The notes under the pieces were generated by a model. That model made no database searches, was not told the origin of the DNA, and worked only from the letters and a program-made list of their open reading frames with translations. Positions 28,402 through 38,568 of a stretch of DNA of 64,000 nt are shown here, in pieces. Position numbers and translations under genes: made by a program. Origin of the DNA: Terasakiella sp. SH-1 (GTDB lineage: Bacteria; Pseudomonadota; Alphaproteobacteria; Rhodospirillales; Terasakiellaceae); contig NZ_CP038255.1 in the NCBI RefSeq assembly GCF_004564135.1, positions 3,149,501 to 3,213,500 of the forward strand, written 5' to 3'. Position 1 is the first letter of the stretch; each line of letters opens with the position of its first letter.

Positions 28402-29808
28402 ATGACACATCTTGACCATGACATATGCTATCAGGCGCTCAAAACCCGTGATGTCCGTTTTGACGGACGTTTCTTCACAGGGGTGACATCCACCGGGATT
28501 TTCTGCCGACCGGTCTGCCCAGCCAATACACCAAAGCCTGAAAATTGTACGTTTTTCCCTTCTGCCAGTGCAGCTCTTAATGCCGGGTTTCGCCCATGCT
28601 TGCGCTGTCGCCCGGAAAGCGCACCGGCCAGTGCGGCTTGGCGGGGGACAGAAACAACAGTGCGTCGTGCCTTGCGCCTGATTGAAAACGGTGTTCTGGA
28701 TGAAGGCAATAAACTGGAAACCTTATGTGAGCGCTTAGGCATTGGTGAACGTCACCTGCGTCGCCTGTTTCAACAACATCTGGGGGCTTCGCCCAAACAA
28801 ATTGCCCAGACCCGGCGTTTAATGTTTGCCAAGAAATTACTGGTTCAAACCGATATCTCCATTACAGAGGTCGCACTGGCTTCCGGTTTTAATAGCCAGC
28901 GTCGTTTTAATGATGCCTACCAGAAAACATTCGGCTTTCCCCCCAGTCACGAACGTAAAACCTTACAATCAAGACCCCAGACAACAAAAGAAACCATTCT
29001 TTATTTCAGTTATCGCCCCCCCTATGACTGGCAGGGCCTACTGGCTTTTTTCAAAGAACGGGCAATTGACGGGATTGAACAGGTTACAGATCACGCCTAC
29101 AGCCGTCATATTTCCATTGATGGTCATCACGGTGACATCACCCTGACATGTGAGGCAGATAAACATCGCCTTAAAGCCAGCATCCGTCATATCCCCGTGC
29201 AATATTTGCGAGATCTTTCGCTTAAAATTCGTCGCATGTTTGATATTGATGCAGACCCTGATGCCATTGCCCATGATCTCAGCCATGATGAAGCACTTGC
29301 CCCGCTTATTGCGCAAACCCCTGGTCTGCGCCTGCCCGGTGCCTGGGACAGTTTTGAAATTGCGGTTCGTGCGATCATCGGTCAACAGATCAGTGTAAAA
29401 GGGGCACGCACCATTTGTTCGCGTCTGGTTGGCCGCATCAACACGGGCCTTTTCCCCACGCCTCAAGATATTTCAGAGGCAAATCTTGATGGACTGGGGT
29501 TAACCGGGCGACGGATCACCACCTTGAAAACACTGGCGCAAAATTGGCAAGAACTGGATGGGGCCGCCCCTTTGGAAAAAACCCTACAAGATTTATGCAG
29601 CCTGCCCGGTATTGGCCCGTGGACAGCCCATTACATTATCATGCGCAGTTTTTGCGAACCAGATATTTACCCGCTAGACGATCTCGCCCTGTTGCGCGGA
29701 CTAGAAAAGCTTGGCCTGCCTGCAACAAAAAAAGATTTACACATGCGTGCAGAAAACTGGCGCCCGTGGCGGGCTTATGGTGCGCTTTATCTGTGGAAGG
29801 CTTCTTAA
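28402..29808 (+). CDS. alkA: Ada/AlkA fusion: alkylation-responsive regulator and 3-methyladenine glycosylase
   Basis: A 468-residue protein with three parts. Residues 1-75 are the Ada zinc domain, with C35, C39, C66 and C69 (FCRPVCPA and CLRCRPE) that accepts methyl groups from phosphotriesters. Residues about 85-180 are an AraC-type helix-turn-helix. Residues about 195-468 are the AlkA glycosylase with helix-hairpin-helix LCSLPGIGPWTAHYI and catalytic Asp in YPLDDLALLRGL. It thus senses and repairs alkylated DNA. The O6-methyltransferase gene follows with no gap. Confidence 0.93.
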   Translation: MTHLDHDICYQALKTRDVRFDGRFFTGVTSTGIFCRPVCPANTPKPENCTFFPSASAALNAGFRPCLRCRPESAPASAAWRGTETTVRRALRLIENGVLDEGNKLETLCERLGIGERHLRRLFQQHLGASPKQIAQTRRLMFAKKLLVQTDISITEVALASGFNSQRRFNDAYQKTFGFPPSHERKTLQSRPQTTKETILYFSYRPPYDWQGLLAFFKERAIDGIEQVTDHAYSRHISIDGHHGDITLTCEADKHRLKASIRHIPVQYLRDLSLKIRRMFDIDADPDAIAHDLSHDEALAPLIAQTPGLRLPGAWDSFEIAVRAIIGQQISVKGARTICSRLVGRINTGLFPTPQDISEANLDGLGLTGRRITTLKTLAQNWQELDGAAPLEKTLQDLCSLPGIGPWTAHYIIMRSFCEPDIYPLDDLALLRGLEKLGLPATKKDLHMRAENWRPWRAYGALYLWKAS

Positions 29809-30312
29809 ATGATACAGCTTTATAGTGAAACGTTCCCAAGTCCGTGCGGGGAACTGTCCATTGTTTTTAATGAACAGGAAACCCTTCTTCATCTTGATTT
29901 TCCTGACCAAGGAACGCGACAGGAAAAATTGCTGACAAAACGGTTTGGTCGCTTTGAGATGAGCAAAGGGGAAAGCCATCTAATCAAAACACAGATTTTG
30001 GCCTATCTGACAGGTGATCTGACAGCCCTGGACGAAATTCCCTGTCAAACAGAGGGCACAGATTTTCAAAAACAGGTTTGGCATGCCTTAAAGGCTATCC
30101 CTTGTGGCCAAACATGGAGCTATAAACAACTGGCCCAGCACATTAACAACCCCAAAGCCATCCGCGCCGTTGCCCGTGCCAATGCACTCAACCCCATTTC
30201 TCTGATCTATCCCTGTCATCGCGTCATTGGATCAAACGGCACCTTAACCGGATATGCAGGAGGTCTCAAACGCAAAGAGTGGCTGTTGCGCCACGAAGGG
30301 GCCTACCCATAA
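29809..30312 (+). CDS. ogt: Methylated-DNA--protein-cysteine methyltransferase
   Basis: A 167-residue suicide repair protein that takes methyl groups from O6-methylguanine. The acceptor motif PCHRVIG is intact, preceded by the recognition helix AIRAVARANALNPISLI and followed by TGYAGGLKRKEWLL. Its ATG directly abuts the TAA of the Ada-AlkA gene, so the two form an adaptive-response operon likely induced by the Ada domain. Confidence 0.94.
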   Translation: MIQLYSETFPSPCGELSIVFNEQETLLHLDFPDQGTRQEKLLTKRFGRFEMSKGESHLIKTQILAYLTGDLTALDEIPCQTEGTDFQKQVWHALKAIPCGQTWSYKQLAQHINNPKAIRAVARANALNPISLIYPCHRVIGSNGTLTGYAGGLKRKEWLLRHEGAYP

Positions 30313-30357
30313 ATACGCAATTGCAAAATCTGTCGCCTTTATAGATGATGCCGCCCT

Positions 30358-31149
30358 ATGACGCTGATTCTGATTAAAATATTTGTGACTGTTTCCATTG
30401 TCCTGGGGTTGTCCTTTGTGGCTGAACGGATCAGTCCGCGTTGGGCGGGGCTATTAGGCGGCTATCCATTGGGAACAGCCATTGTGCTGATCTTCATCAC
30501 CTATCAGGAAGGCGAAATCTTTGGAGCACAAAGTGCCGTTCATACAATAGCAGGTCTCACAGCCAATCTGGCGGTGTTTGTTGCTTATGGGCTTACGCTG
30601 ACCCTGCGCCCTCAGGCCAGCTTTCTTCTGCCCAGTCTAAGTGCCATTGCTGCTTTTTTTGCCGTTGGCCTGCCCCTGAGCCTCATTGATTTTAGCCTGT
30701 GGACAGCGACAGGGTTTCTTCTGGTTATCATCACCCTGTGCCTGTTTGGCTTCAAGAAGTTTGAAGAAATCAAAATCAAAAATGCCGTCCGTTTGGGCCT
30801 GTGGGTCACAGGTGTACGCGCTGCCACGGCTTGTTTTGTCGTGCTGTCCATTACCGGACTCGCTCATATCATGGGGCCAAAAATGGCAGGCGTCATGGCA
30901 AGCTTCCCCTCCACCGTATTTCCCATGATCGTTATTATGCATTTCACCTATGGGCGTGGTCCGGTGCTGACCATTATCAAACATTTCCCCAAGGGTCTGG
31001 GCGCGATGATCTGTTTTGCCCTGAGTTATGCCCTTTATCTGGAAGAAACCGGCCTGTTGTGGGGAACCCTTTTCGCATTTGGGATCGCGACCCTCTATCT
31101 TTTAGCCTATTCCATCCTGCAACAAAAAATACGCCCGACTGAACTGTAA
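30358..31149 (+). CDS. Integral membrane protein with an internal duplication
   Basis: A 263-residue protein with about eight hydrophobic segments. The two halves share a motif: WAGLLGGYPLGTAIVLIFI (about residues 29-47) and MAGVMASFPSTVFPMIVIM (about 178-196), both followed by a charged or aromatic turn (TYQEG and TYGRG), so the protein is probably built from two repeated units. No family name can be assigned from reading alone; GlpM-like or DUF3147-like proteins are possible. It follows ogt by 45 bases. Confidence 0.75.
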   Translation: MTLILIKIFVTVSIVLGLSFVAERISPRWAGLLGGYPLGTAIVLIFITYQEGEIFGAQSAVHTIAGLTANLAVFVAYGLTLTLRPQASFLLPSLSAIAAFFAVGLPLSLIDFSLWTATGFLLVIITLCLFGFKKFEEIKIKNAVRLGLWVTGVRAATACFVVLSITGLAHIMGPKMAGVMASFPSTVFPMIVIMHFTYGRGPVLTIIKHFPKGLGAMICFALSYALYLEETGLLWGTLFAFGIATLYLLAYSILQQKIRPTEL

Positions 31150-31206
31150 GCCAGCGGGCGCAAAAAAACATCAGATCTGAATTTTTTGATTTAAAAGGTC
31201 CTGACC

Positions 31207-31593
31207 CTAAGCAACCGCTCGTAAATCAGCGAGTACTTCCTCAACCGGTTTGCGTTTTTTCAGCAGTTTCAACAGTGGCCGCGGCGTCAATTTTGCCACC
31301 ACATCGGCCTTTGGGGCCACAGACAGCTGTTCATAAGTCAGCTCCCCTTCCACATGGGCGCCTTTTTCAACAATGACCTGGCGAGCTTGAATATTGCCTT
31401 TGACAAAACCTAAAATCCGGACTGTTTCAGCGACAACAGTTCCCTTAACACAGCCTTTGCGACCGATCACAAGGTTATCAACTTCGATATTTCCTTCAAC
31501 ATTACCGCGCAGGTCCAATTCCCCCTGCCCTTTAATGTCAGCATGAATAATGCGATTGCGTTTTACGATCGCTTTTCTTGGTTTTAAAAACAT
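31207..31593 (-). CDS. Bactofilin family protein
   Basis: A 128-residue polymer-forming protein of the bactofilin (DUF583) family. The core (about residues 15-100) is a run of short beta-helix turns with hydrophobic i, i+2 spacing and glycine turns, such as GNVEGNIEVDNLVIGRKG. The unstructured flanks are short, and the C-terminus is basic (LLKLLKKRKP). Bactofilins form membrane-associated filaments and help place cell-wall enzymes. GAAAGG precedes the ATG. No adjacent peptidase (M23) gene. Confidence 0.88.
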   Translation of the reverse strand: MFLKPRKAIVKRNRIIHADIKGQGELDLRGNVEGNIEVDNLVIGRKGCVKGTVVAETVRILGFVKGNIQARQVIVEKGAHVEGELTYEQLSVAPKADVVAKLTPRPLLKLLKKRKPVEEVLADLRAVA

Positions 31594-31675
31594 GGCTTCA
31601 GACCTTTCTATTCCAATTCTTTTTTAGGTTCTCGCCATAGTATCTGAAGGACGTAAACAAGCGGTTAACAGCATG

Positions 31676-31710
31676 AAAAAAAAGACATATCAATTGATAT
31701 GTCTTTTTGA
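31676..31710 (-). terminator. Terminator of the first CZB chemoreceptor gene
   Basis: A nearly perfect palindrome, AAAAGACATATCAA (31680-31693) followed directly by its complement (31694-31707), with a T run on the minus strand. It lies 25 bases past the chemoreceptor stop. Confidence 0.8.
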
Positions 31711-31732
31711 AGATTTTTATTTTGTCAGGCTT

Positions 31733-33133
31733 TTAGCCGTTATCGCCTACAAAAGCAATCAATTCATCAAGATATTTTTGTACTTCTTTTGACGGCTCTT
31801 CAACTTGCTCGACTAAAGAAATTGCCTCATCCAAGTCATGGTTGTTATATGCCCGTGCAGCGGCAATCCCCAACGCATGTACACGCTCATGCGGCGGATC
31901 AATGGCAGCAAAGGCTGGGTGAGATTTCACCACTTCATCCTGATCGCCGAAATACCATTTACCCAAACGACAATGCTGATGATCAGCCAACTCGTTGGGA
32001 TCAAGCTTGGCACGGCCCACCAACATATCGGCCAATTTTTTGCGCCAAACCATATGGTCGGCCTTGGCACGGATCAAATCACGGGCACTGAACTTATTGC
32101 GCATCAACGCGTCCATCTGTTCGGTCAACAGCGTTTCTGTATGATCCATCTGATCCAGAACATTGGTATTGGCCTCAACATTTTCACCGGCCATCTCAGC
32201 AATGAGAGAAGCATGACGTGATGTTTCACCAATAACGGCCTGTTGCTGTTCAAGAACATTGGCAACTTCCTGCATGTCACAGGTTACACTATCCACACCC
32301 TGGTCAATCTCTTCCATATTTTTCAGGGTCGAGGTGATAATCTGCTGACCATTTTCAACGGCTTCTGCCCCTTCTGACATGGAAGTTGTGATTTCCTCCA
32401 TCTCATAGCGCAACCGTTCAATACGATCATTGATATCCCCTGTGGCACGCTCCGTCTGATTGGCAAGATTTTTCACCTCAGAGGCCACAACCGCAAAACC
32501 TTTACCGGCTTCGCCTGCGCGTGCAGCCTCAATTGTTGCGTTCAGGGCCAACAGGTTGGTTTGGGATGCAATATTATTGATCAGGCCAACCACTTCACCA
32601 ATTTGGCTGGAAGCTTCTGCCAGATCTTTCAATTTATCGACACCGTGGCTTACAGACTGGGAAATCGCATTAATCGCATTGATGGCTTCCTGCGACCCTT
32701 CCATACTTTGTTGCACAATGCCCTGCAAGGTGGTGGCTTCTTCAGAACTGTGATGGGTATTGCCTGCAATTTCACGAATGGAGGCTGTCATCTCTTCCAT
32801 TGCCGTTGCCAGGCTTTCTGAAACTTCATTGAGCTGTTTGAGGCTTCGTGCAGAATGGGCAACGGAAATAACCGTACTGTTATTGGAAATAGACAGACTG
32901 ACTGAACGTTTCAACTGACCTTCAGAACGTTGTGCATTTTCATTGGCCAGAATTTTCAATTTTTGTGTCAGCTCGTCACGACCTTCCGGGACTTTGGTAA
33001 AGTCACGATCCAACATGGCATTAACTTGCTGCAATGCCAATGTCAGTTCACAATGTTCAGCCTCAGCCACTGATACATCAATATTTGTCTGCTCAACAGC
33101 AGGTTCCGTCTTCCTGTTCCCAAAGATCGACAT
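31733..33133 (-). CDS. Cytosolic methyl-accepting chemotaxis protein with CZB domain (paralogue 1)
   Basis: A 466-residue chemoreceptor without TM segments or signal peptide. The signalling tip is in the region of [26 protein letters not shown] (hairpin). A C-terminal zinc-binding CZB domain follows (about residues 345-460): [21 protein letters not shown] and [11 protein letters not shown] supply the His, Cys, His and His ligands. CZB receptors respond to zinc-linked redox signals such as HOCl. The N-terminal about 80 residues are not a recognised sensor. The ATG follows GAGGG. It is paralogous to the next gene and each has its own terminator. Confidence 0.9.
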   Translation of the reverse strand: MSIFGNRKTEPAVEQTNIDVSVAEAEHCELTLALQQVNAMLDRDFTKVPEGRDELTQKLKILANENAQRSEGQLKRSVSLSISNNSTVISVAHSARSLKQLNEVSESLATAMEEMTASIREIAGNTHHSSEEATTLQGIVQQSMEGSQEAINAINAISQSVSHGVDKLKDLAEASSQIGEVVGLINNIASQTNLLALNATIEAARAGEAGKGFAVVASEVKNLANQTERATGDINDRIERLRYEMEEITTSMSEGAEAVENGQQIITSTLKNMEEIDQGVDSVTCDMQEVANVLEQQQAVIGETSRHASLIAEMAGENVEANTNVLDQMDHTETLLTEQMDALMRNKFSARDLIRAKADHMVWRKKLADMLVGRAKLDPNELADHQHCRLGKWYFGDQDEVVKSHPAFAAIDPPHERVHALGIAAARAYNNHDLDEAISLVEQVEEPSKEVQKYLDELIAFVGDNG

Positions 33134-33252
33134 TGCACCCTCACTACCCAGAATTTTCACTTTCTACAAAATTTTGTGTGAAAAATTGCATACTCCTGAA
33201 GGCTATACAATAAGATTAGGCATCTGTAAGTGACAATACGTAAGTATAAAGA

Positions 33253-33284
33253 GTAAAAAGGGGACCAAACCCAGCCCCCTTTTC
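33253..33284 (-). terminator. Terminator of the second CZB chemoreceptor gene
   Basis: AAAAAGGGG (33255-33263) pairs with CCCCCTTTT (33275-33283). It lies about 35 bases past the stop of the chemoreceptor gene at 33317; the T tract is short. Confidence 0.65.
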
Positions 33285-33316
33285 AATGTTAGATTTCAGA
33301 TAAAGAAAAAATTCAA

Positions 33317-34714
33317 TTAAGAATACAGGGTCGAAACATATTCGATCAGCTCATCGAGATATTTTTGCACCTGTTCAGACGGGCCTGTAATGGCCTCCAC
33401 CAATTGGATCGCCCCGGCCATATCCCCTTCGTTATACGCTTTAGCCGCCGCAATCCCTTTGGCATGAACTTCTTCGTGGGGTGCATCAATCGCAGCAAAA
33501 GACGGATGGCTTTTGACACGTTCGTCATGTTCCCCAAAGTACCATTTGCCCAAACGGCAATGTTGGTGGCTGGCCAACTCGTCCGGGTTCAGGCTGACAC
33601 GGCCAAACAGCATATCGGCCAGTTTACGACGCCAGATCATATGGTCGGATTTTGCCCGGATCAAATCACGTTCAGGGAAATCATGACGCATCAAGGCTTC
33701 CATCTGTTCGGTCAACATGGTTTCAGCATGGTCAATTTCTTCCATGATCTCCACGTTGGCCTGAACGTTTTCATCCGTCATCAACGCCATACGATTGGCG
33801 TTCTCAGCCGTGCGTTCGCTGATATTCTTCTGTTCGTTCAGAGCATTGGCGATTTGTTGCATATCGGTTGTGACACGGTTCACACCAGAATCAATTTCTT
33901 CCATCCCTTTCAGGGTTGAAGTAATAATCTGCTGGCCTGTTTCAACCGCTTCCACCCCACGCGACATGGAACTGGTGATAATGTCCATTTCCTGACTTAA
34001 ACGGTCAATACGTTCATTAATATCGCTGGTGGCCCGTTCTGTTTGATTGGCAAGGTTCTTCACCTCAGAGGCCACAACGGCAAAACCTTTACCAGCTTCA
34101 CCTGCACGTGCCGCCTCAATAGTCGCATTCAAGGCCAGCATATTGGTTTGGGCTGCAATATCATTGATTAGCCCAACAACTTCACTGATTTGACGAGAAG
34201 CTTCGGCCAGGTCTTTTAATTGTGCGACTGCCTGATGGACAGACTCAGAGATATTATTGATCGCGCTGATCGCCTGTTGTGATTCCTGCATGCTCTGATG
34301 CACAATGGTTCGAACATGTTCGGCTTCTTCTGTGCTGTGCTGCGTATCCTGTGTAATCACGCTGACCTGTTGAGACGCCTGTCCCATAGAACCGGCCATT
34401 TCTTGCGAGATACCATTAAGTTCACGCAACGAGCGGGCTGATTTGGCAACCGCAATAACGGTATGGTTATTGTAAATCGACAAATCCACAGAACGCTGCA
34501 ACTGGGTTTTGGCCCGGCGTTGGTTTTCCTGTGCGATCTTTTTCAGGTCATCCGTCAACTCATCATTGCCGTTTGGAACACCGCTGTAATCACGTTCCAG
34601 AATGGCACTAACTTGTTGACGCATCAGATTCATATCCGAGGCCACATCCTGTGCCACTGTCGTCAGAACTTCAGAAACTTTAACTTCTGTTTGTTTTTTA
34701 CCAAACCAGGTCAT
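33317..34714 (-). CDS. Cytosolic methyl-accepting chemotaxis protein with CZB domain (paralogue 2)
   Basis: A 465-residue cytosolic chemoreceptor with the same layout as its neighbour: no TM, a receptor tip ([26 protein letters not shown] region), and a C-terminal CZB domain ([32 protein letters not shown]). The start at 34714 (MTWFGKKQ) aligns with MSIFGNRK of the neighbour and has GGTGG close upstream; a frame to 34780 is open, with a poorly supported ATG at 34741. The two genes are tandem paralogues from a local duplication that has since diverged, mainly in the N-terminal about 60 residues. Confidence 0.88.
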   Translation of the reverse strand: MTWFGKKQTEVKVSEVLTTVAQDVASDMNLMRQQVSAILERDYSGVPNGNDELTDDLKKIAQENQRRAKTQLQRSVDLSIYNNHTVIAVAKSARSLRELNGISQEMAGSMGQASQQVSVITQDTQHSTEEAEHVRTIVHQSMQESQQAISAINNISESVHQAVAQLKDLAEASRQISEVVGLINDIAAQTNMLALNATIEAARAGEAGKGFAVVASEVKNLANQTERATSDINERIDRLSQEMDIITSSMSRGVEAVETGQQIITSTLKGMEEIDSGVNRVTTDMQQIANALNEQKNISERTAENANRMALMTDENVQANVEIMEEIDHAETMLTEQMEALMRHDFPERDLIRAKSDHMIWRRKLADMLFGRVSLNPDELASHQHCRLGKWYFGEHDERVKSHPSFAAIDAPHEEVHAKGIAAAKAYNEGDMAGAIQLVEAITGPSEQVQKYLDELIEYVSTLYS

Positions 34715-34908
34715 ATTCCACCAATGATTGCTATTTGACATGTTTTTTTTGGAAATTATCACACGAGATATGAATATCAATACATTATTCTTTGCTCATA
34801 AGTATTATAAACAAAAGACTTATAAGCATTGCACTAAAGTATAATGATTATCACTCTTAATTTCAATATCTAAATAGTTGAATTATATTATTCTAATACA
34901 ATGCGTAT

Positions 34909-34949
34909 AAAAAAAGAGCTAGAAAGATATGCCCTTCCAGCTCTTTTTA
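34909..34949 (-). terminator. Terminator of the sdhCDAB operon
   Basis: AAAAAGAGCT (34911-34920) pairs with AGCTCTTTTT (34939-34948), with an A/T-rich flank on both sides. It lies about 20 bases past the sdhB stop. Confidence 0.8.
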
Positions 34950-34967
34950 TAGAATATGCAAGAAAGC

Positions 34968-35747
34968 CTATTGGCGTTCAAACTGCAATTTCTTGATCTC
35001 TGCAATCGCTTTACCCGGATTCAAACCTTTCGGGCAAGTGTTGGTACAGTTCATGATCGTATGACAACGGTACACTTTGAACGGATCATTCAGATCGTCC
35101 AGACGTTTACCAGTTGCTTCGTCACGCGAATCTGCAATCCAGCGATATGCTTGCAGCAGAACAGCCGGGCCGAGGTAACGGTCGCCGTTCCACCAGTAAG
35201 ACGGACAAGACGTCTGACAAGAGAAACACAGGATACATTCCCACAGACCATCAAGCTTTTCACGCTCTTCGATAGACTGAAGACGCTCTTGGTTGGCAGG
35301 GGCCGGTGTATCGGCTTGCATCCAAGGTTCAACAGAACGAAGCTGCGCATACGGCAGGTTCAGGTCAGGAACAAGGTCCTTGATCACTGGCATGTGCGGC
35401 AGTGGATAGATAGCACAATCGCCAGCAACCTCAGCAATCGGCTTCAAACACGCCAATGTGTTTGTGCCGTCGATGTTCATCGCACAAGAACCACAGATCC
35501 CTTCACGACAAGAGCGACGGAATGTCAGTGTCGCATCCACTTCGTTTTTGATCTTGATCAGCGCGTCCAGAATCATCGGGCCGCAATCATCCAGATCAAT
35601 CTCAAACGTATCCAGACGCGGGTTTTCACCAGAATCCGGGTCGTAACGGTAGATCTTGAACTTTTTAACGTTCTTCGCCCCAGAAGGAGCTTTGAAGATC
35701 TTGCCTTCTTTAACCACCGAATTGGCGGGTAGAGAAAATTCAGCCAT
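34968..35747 (-). CDS. sdhB: Succinate dehydrogenase iron-sulfur subunit
   Basis: A 259-residue subunit of respiratory complex II that relays electrons from SdhA FAD to ubiquinone. Ligands for the three clusters are visible: [13 protein letters not shown] for the 2Fe-2S cluster, [16 protein letters not shown] for the 4Fe-4S cluster, and [17 protein letters not shown] for the 3Fe-4S cluster. It is the last gene of the operon, 15 bases after sdhA. Confidence 0.97.
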   Translation of the reverse strand: MAEFSLPANSVVKEGKIFKAPSGAKNVKKFKIYRYDPDSGENPRLDTFEIDLDDCGPMILDALIKIKNEVDATLTFRRSCREGICGSCAMNIDGTNTLACLKPIAEVAGDCAIYPLPHMPVIKDLVPDLNLPYAQLRSVEPWMQADTPAPANQERLQSIEEREKLDGLWECILCFSCQTSCPSYWWNGDRYLGPAVLLQAYRWIADSRDEATGKRLDDLNDPFKVYRCHTIMNCTNTCPKGLNPGKAIAEIKKLQFERQ

Positions 35748-35761
35748 TTTCCAAGCTCCTC

Positions 35762-37552
35762 TTAGTAGACACGTTCTTTAGGTTCGATGTACTCAACTTC
35801 GTCCGTCAGCGTCCATGTGTGGACCGGGCGGTAGTCAAGTTCAACGGAACCGTCAGCTTTAACGTAAGCCAAAGAGTGTTTCATCCACTCTTCATCATCA
35901 CGCTTCGGATAATCTTCGTGTGCGTGTGCACCGCGTGACTCTTTACGTGCTTCGGCAGAAACGATTGTCGCTTTCGCACAAGTCATGAGGTTTTCAAGCT
36001 CAAGGGTCTCAACCAGATCAGAGTTCCAAACCAGTGAACGGTCAGAAACATGCAGGCTGTCCAATTTCTTCGCCGTTTCGAAGACCTTGTCGACACCTTC
36101 TTTAAGGCTTGCACCTTCACGGAAGACTGCCGCGTGAGCCTGCATTGTTTTTTGCAGCTCAAGACGAACGTCAGCTGTTTTATGCTCACCATTGGCATTA
36201 CGAAGCGCATCAAAGCGTTCCATAATTTTATCAGTGACGCTTTCATCCAGCTTCTTGTGCGTTTGACCAGCTTCCATTGTTTCAGAACAACGGATCGCAG
36301 CCGCACGACCGAAGACAACGATATCCAGCAAGGAGTTTGTACCCAGACGGTTCGCACCGTGTACGGAAGCAGAGGCACATTCACCGATCGCCATCAGACC
36401 TTCACAAACCGCATCCGGGTCGTCTTTGGTCGGACGAATTACTTCGCCGTGATGGTTTGTCGGAATGCCACCCATGTTGTAGTGAACTGTCGGCAGAACC
36501 GGAATCGGCTCTTTAGACGCATCCACGCCAGCAAAGATTTTCGCCGTTTCTGTAATACCTGGCAGACGCTTAAGAAGTTCTTCTTTCGGCAGGTGCTCAA
36601 GGTGCAGATAGATATGGTCGTTTTCTTTACCAACACCGCGGCCTTCACGAATTTCCATCGCCATGGAACGTGACACAACGTCACGAGAGGCAAGGTCTTT
36701 CGCCGTCGGCGCGTAGTTCGGCATGAAACGTTCGCCTTCAGAGTTGGTCAGGTAACCACCTTCACCACGTGCACCCTCTGTAATCAAACAGCCAGAGCCG
36801 TAGATACCAGTTGGGTGGAACTGAACGAATTCATGATCTTGCAGCGGAATGCCTGCACGCGCAGCCATACCGTTACCGTCACCTGTACATGTGTGTGCAG
36901 ATGTACAGGAGAACCAGGCACGACCATACCCACCAGAAGCCAGAACGACTTTATGGGCACGGAAGCGGTGCATCGTCCCTGTATCGAGATCCCATGCGAT
37001 CAGACCGCGACAAACGCCATCGTCGTCCATGAGCAGGTCGATACCGATATATTCAACAAAGAAAGTCGCATCATGCTTCAGACACTGGGAATAGAGTGTG
37101 TGCAAAATCGCATGACCTGTACGGTCAGCTGCGGCACAAGCGCGTTGTACAGTTTTCTCACCGAAGTTGGCCATGTGACCACCGAACGGACGCTGGTAGA
37201 TTTTACCTTCTTCCGTACGAGAGAACGGTACACCGAAATGTTCCAGTTCCTGAATAGCCGGAATAGCGTTACGACACATATATTCGATGGCGTCCTGGTC
37301 ACCGAGCCAGTCGGAACCTTTCACCGTATCATACATGTGCCATTCCCATTTATCCTCAGCCATGTTGCCAAGAGCAGCGCCAACGCCGCCCTGTGCCGCA
37401 ACCGTATGAGAACGGGTTGGGAATACTTTTGTGATACAGGCTGTTTTCAAGCCTGTCGCAGCCATACCAAGTGTCGCGCGCAGACCTGCACCACCAGCAC
37501 CCAATACGACTACGTCATATTCGTGTTCTTTAATTTCGTAGGCGTTTGCCAT
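35762..37552 (-). CDS. sdhA: Succinate dehydrogenase flavoprotein subunit
   Basis: A 596-residue catalytic subunit that oxidises succinate to fumarate in the TCA cycle. The FAD-binding [16 protein letters not shown] and the flavinylation region [11 protein letters not shown] (His for covalent FAD) are present. [19 protein letters not shown] and the active-site REGRGVG...LHLEHLP are conserved. It lies six bases downstream of sdhD. Confidence 0.97.
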   Translation of the reverse strand: MANAYEIKEHEYDVVVLGAGGAGLRATLGMAATGLKTACITKVFPTRSHTVAAQGGVGAALGNMAEDKWEWHMYDTVKGSDWLGDQDAIEYMCRNAIPAIQELEHFGVPFSRTEEGKIYQRPFGGHMANFGEKTVQRACAAADRTGHAILHTLYSQCLKHDATFFVEYIGIDLLMDDDGVCRGLIAWDLDTGTMHRFRAHKVVLASGGYGRAWFSCTSAHTCTGDGNGMAARAGIPLQDHEFVQFHPTGIYGSGCLITEGARGEGGYLTNSEGERFMPNYAPTAKDLASRDVVSRSMAMEIREGRGVGKENDHIYLHLEHLPKEELLKRLPGITETAKIFAGVDASKEPIPVLPTVHYNMGGIPTNHHGEVIRPTKDDPDAVCEGLMAIGECASASVHGANRLGTNSLLDIVVFGRAAAIRCSETMEAGQTHKKLDESVTDKIMERFDALRNANGEHKTADVRLELQKTMQAHAAVFREGASLKEGVDKVFETAKKLDSLHVSDRSLVWNSDLVETLELENLMTCAKATIVSAEARKESRGAHAHEDYPKRDDEEWMKHSLAYVKADGSVELDYRPVHTWTLTDEVEYIEPKERVY

Positions 37553-37558
37553 GGTTCA

Positions 37559-37939
37559 TTAGCCTCCAAAGGCGACGCGCAGAACGGCTGTAATGGATGC
37601 GAAACCCATCAGCGCTGCGATCAGTTTGACAAAGACAAGAAGGAAAACCTTCTTTGCTTCACAGGACACATAGTCTTCAATCACGACCTGCAGGCCGAGA
37701 ACGGCGTGGTAGAACATCACAAAGATGAACAGACACGTGAAGACCATATTGCCGTGCTCACCAATCCATGCTTTGTAAGCATCATAGTCAGCACCAGCGA
37801 GGCCAATGATAGAGAATACGAACCAAAGAGCCAGCGGCACAAGGGCAATCGCGGTCAAACGCTGATGCCACCAGTGGTGTACGCCGTTCTTTGTAGAGCC
37901 CAGTGCGCGAGCCTGGCCCAAATAGCTTTGCATCTTCAT
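37559..37939 (-). CDS. sdhD: Succinate dehydrogenase membrane anchor SdhD
   Basis: A 126-residue, three-TM anchor. HHWWHQRLTAIALVPLALW is the first TM with the quinone-site Arg; FYHAVLGLQVVIEDYV carries the heme-ligand-type His and the DY motif. It works with SdhC to bind heme b and ubiquinone. It lies ten bases after sdhC. Confidence 0.93.
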   Translation of the reverse strand: MKMQSYLGQARALGSTKNGVHHWWHQRLTAIALVPLALWFVFSIIGLAGADYDAYKAWIGEHGNMVFTCLFIFVMFYHAVLGLQVVIEDYVSCEAKKVFLLVFVKLIAALMGFASITAVLRVAFGG

Positions 37940-37949
37940 TCGCTTATCC

Positions 37950-38330
37950 TCAAATCAACGCAAAAATCCAGAAAGCGACTGTCAGGATAACAGCCAGACC
38001 GATCGTGACACGACCGGATGCGATAAGGTCTTCTTTTTCAAGACCGTTGACTGTATCCCAGCGCATGTGACGGATCCCGTTCACGAGGTGATAGAACAGG
38101 CTAGCTGTCCAGCCGAAAATAATCAGCAGGCCAAACCATGAATGCATGACGGCTTGTGCTGTTTCGAACGCCTCAGGACCGTAAGCGGCTGAGCAAATCC
38201 AATATGTGAAAAACACCAGACCCAGGGACATAATAATCCCGGTCATCCGGTGGGTGATAGACATTTTACCTGCCATAGGCAGTTTATAAATCTGTAGGTG
38301 CGGCGATAACGGCCGATTTCCCGTTGTCAT
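37950..38330 (-). CDS. sdhC: Succinate dehydrogenase cytochrome b556 subunit SdhC
   Basis: A 126-residue, three-TM subunit. RPLSPHLQIYKLP and SITHRMTGIIMS (quinone-site Ser and Arg) are the family signature, and FYHLVNGIRHMRWD holds the heme-ligand His. It is the first gene of sdhCDAB; a hairpin lies 65 bases upstream in its leader. Confidence 0.95.
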   Translation of the reverse strand: MTTGNRPLSPHLQIYKLPMAGKMSITHRMTGIIMSLGLVFFTYWICSAAYGPEAFETAQAVMHSWFGLLIIFGWTASLFYHLVNGIRHMRWDTVNGLEKEDLIASGRVTIGLAVILTVAFWIFALI

Positions 38331-38394
38331 GGAGCGGTTCCTTTAACCATGATTAAGAGGGATTATGAAAAACATTTCGGGTTTACCTTCCCCT

Positions 38395-38424
38395 CGCGCC
38401 GAAGTCAATCTTCAGGCGCGTTTT
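38395..38424 (-). other. Hairpin in the sdhC upstream region
   Basis: CGCGCCGAAG (38395-38404) pairs with CTTC-A-GGCGCG (38410-38420), leaving a five-base loop and one bulged A. On the minus strand it is not followed by T residues, so it is not an obvious terminator of the upstream trmH-family gene; a structure in the sdh leader, or a protein site, is possible. Confidence 0.4.
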
Positions 38425-38568
38425 CCCCCTAAATTCCCTAAAATAAAGGTGATTTACCCCTAGTGGTATGACCGATACAGGCAATTTTCATACGATTTTT
38501 GCTTGTTTGGCGAACAAAATCGGTACTGCGATGCGGATTTACGGTTCGATTCGCACTTTGGAACGATT

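Noticed and set aside
31131-31160. Hairpin CGCCCG / CGGGCG at the end of the 30358 gene
   Set aside because: On the plus strand it is followed by A residues, not T residues; it is not a usual terminator in that direction.
34956-35732. 258-codon plus-strand frame opposite sdhB
   Set aside because: Complete overlap with sdhB, whose three cluster motifs are certain.
36815-37990. 391-codon plus-strand frame opposite sdhA and sdhD
   Set aside because: It is antisense to sdhA and sdhD, has no domain sense, and has the composition of a shadow frame.
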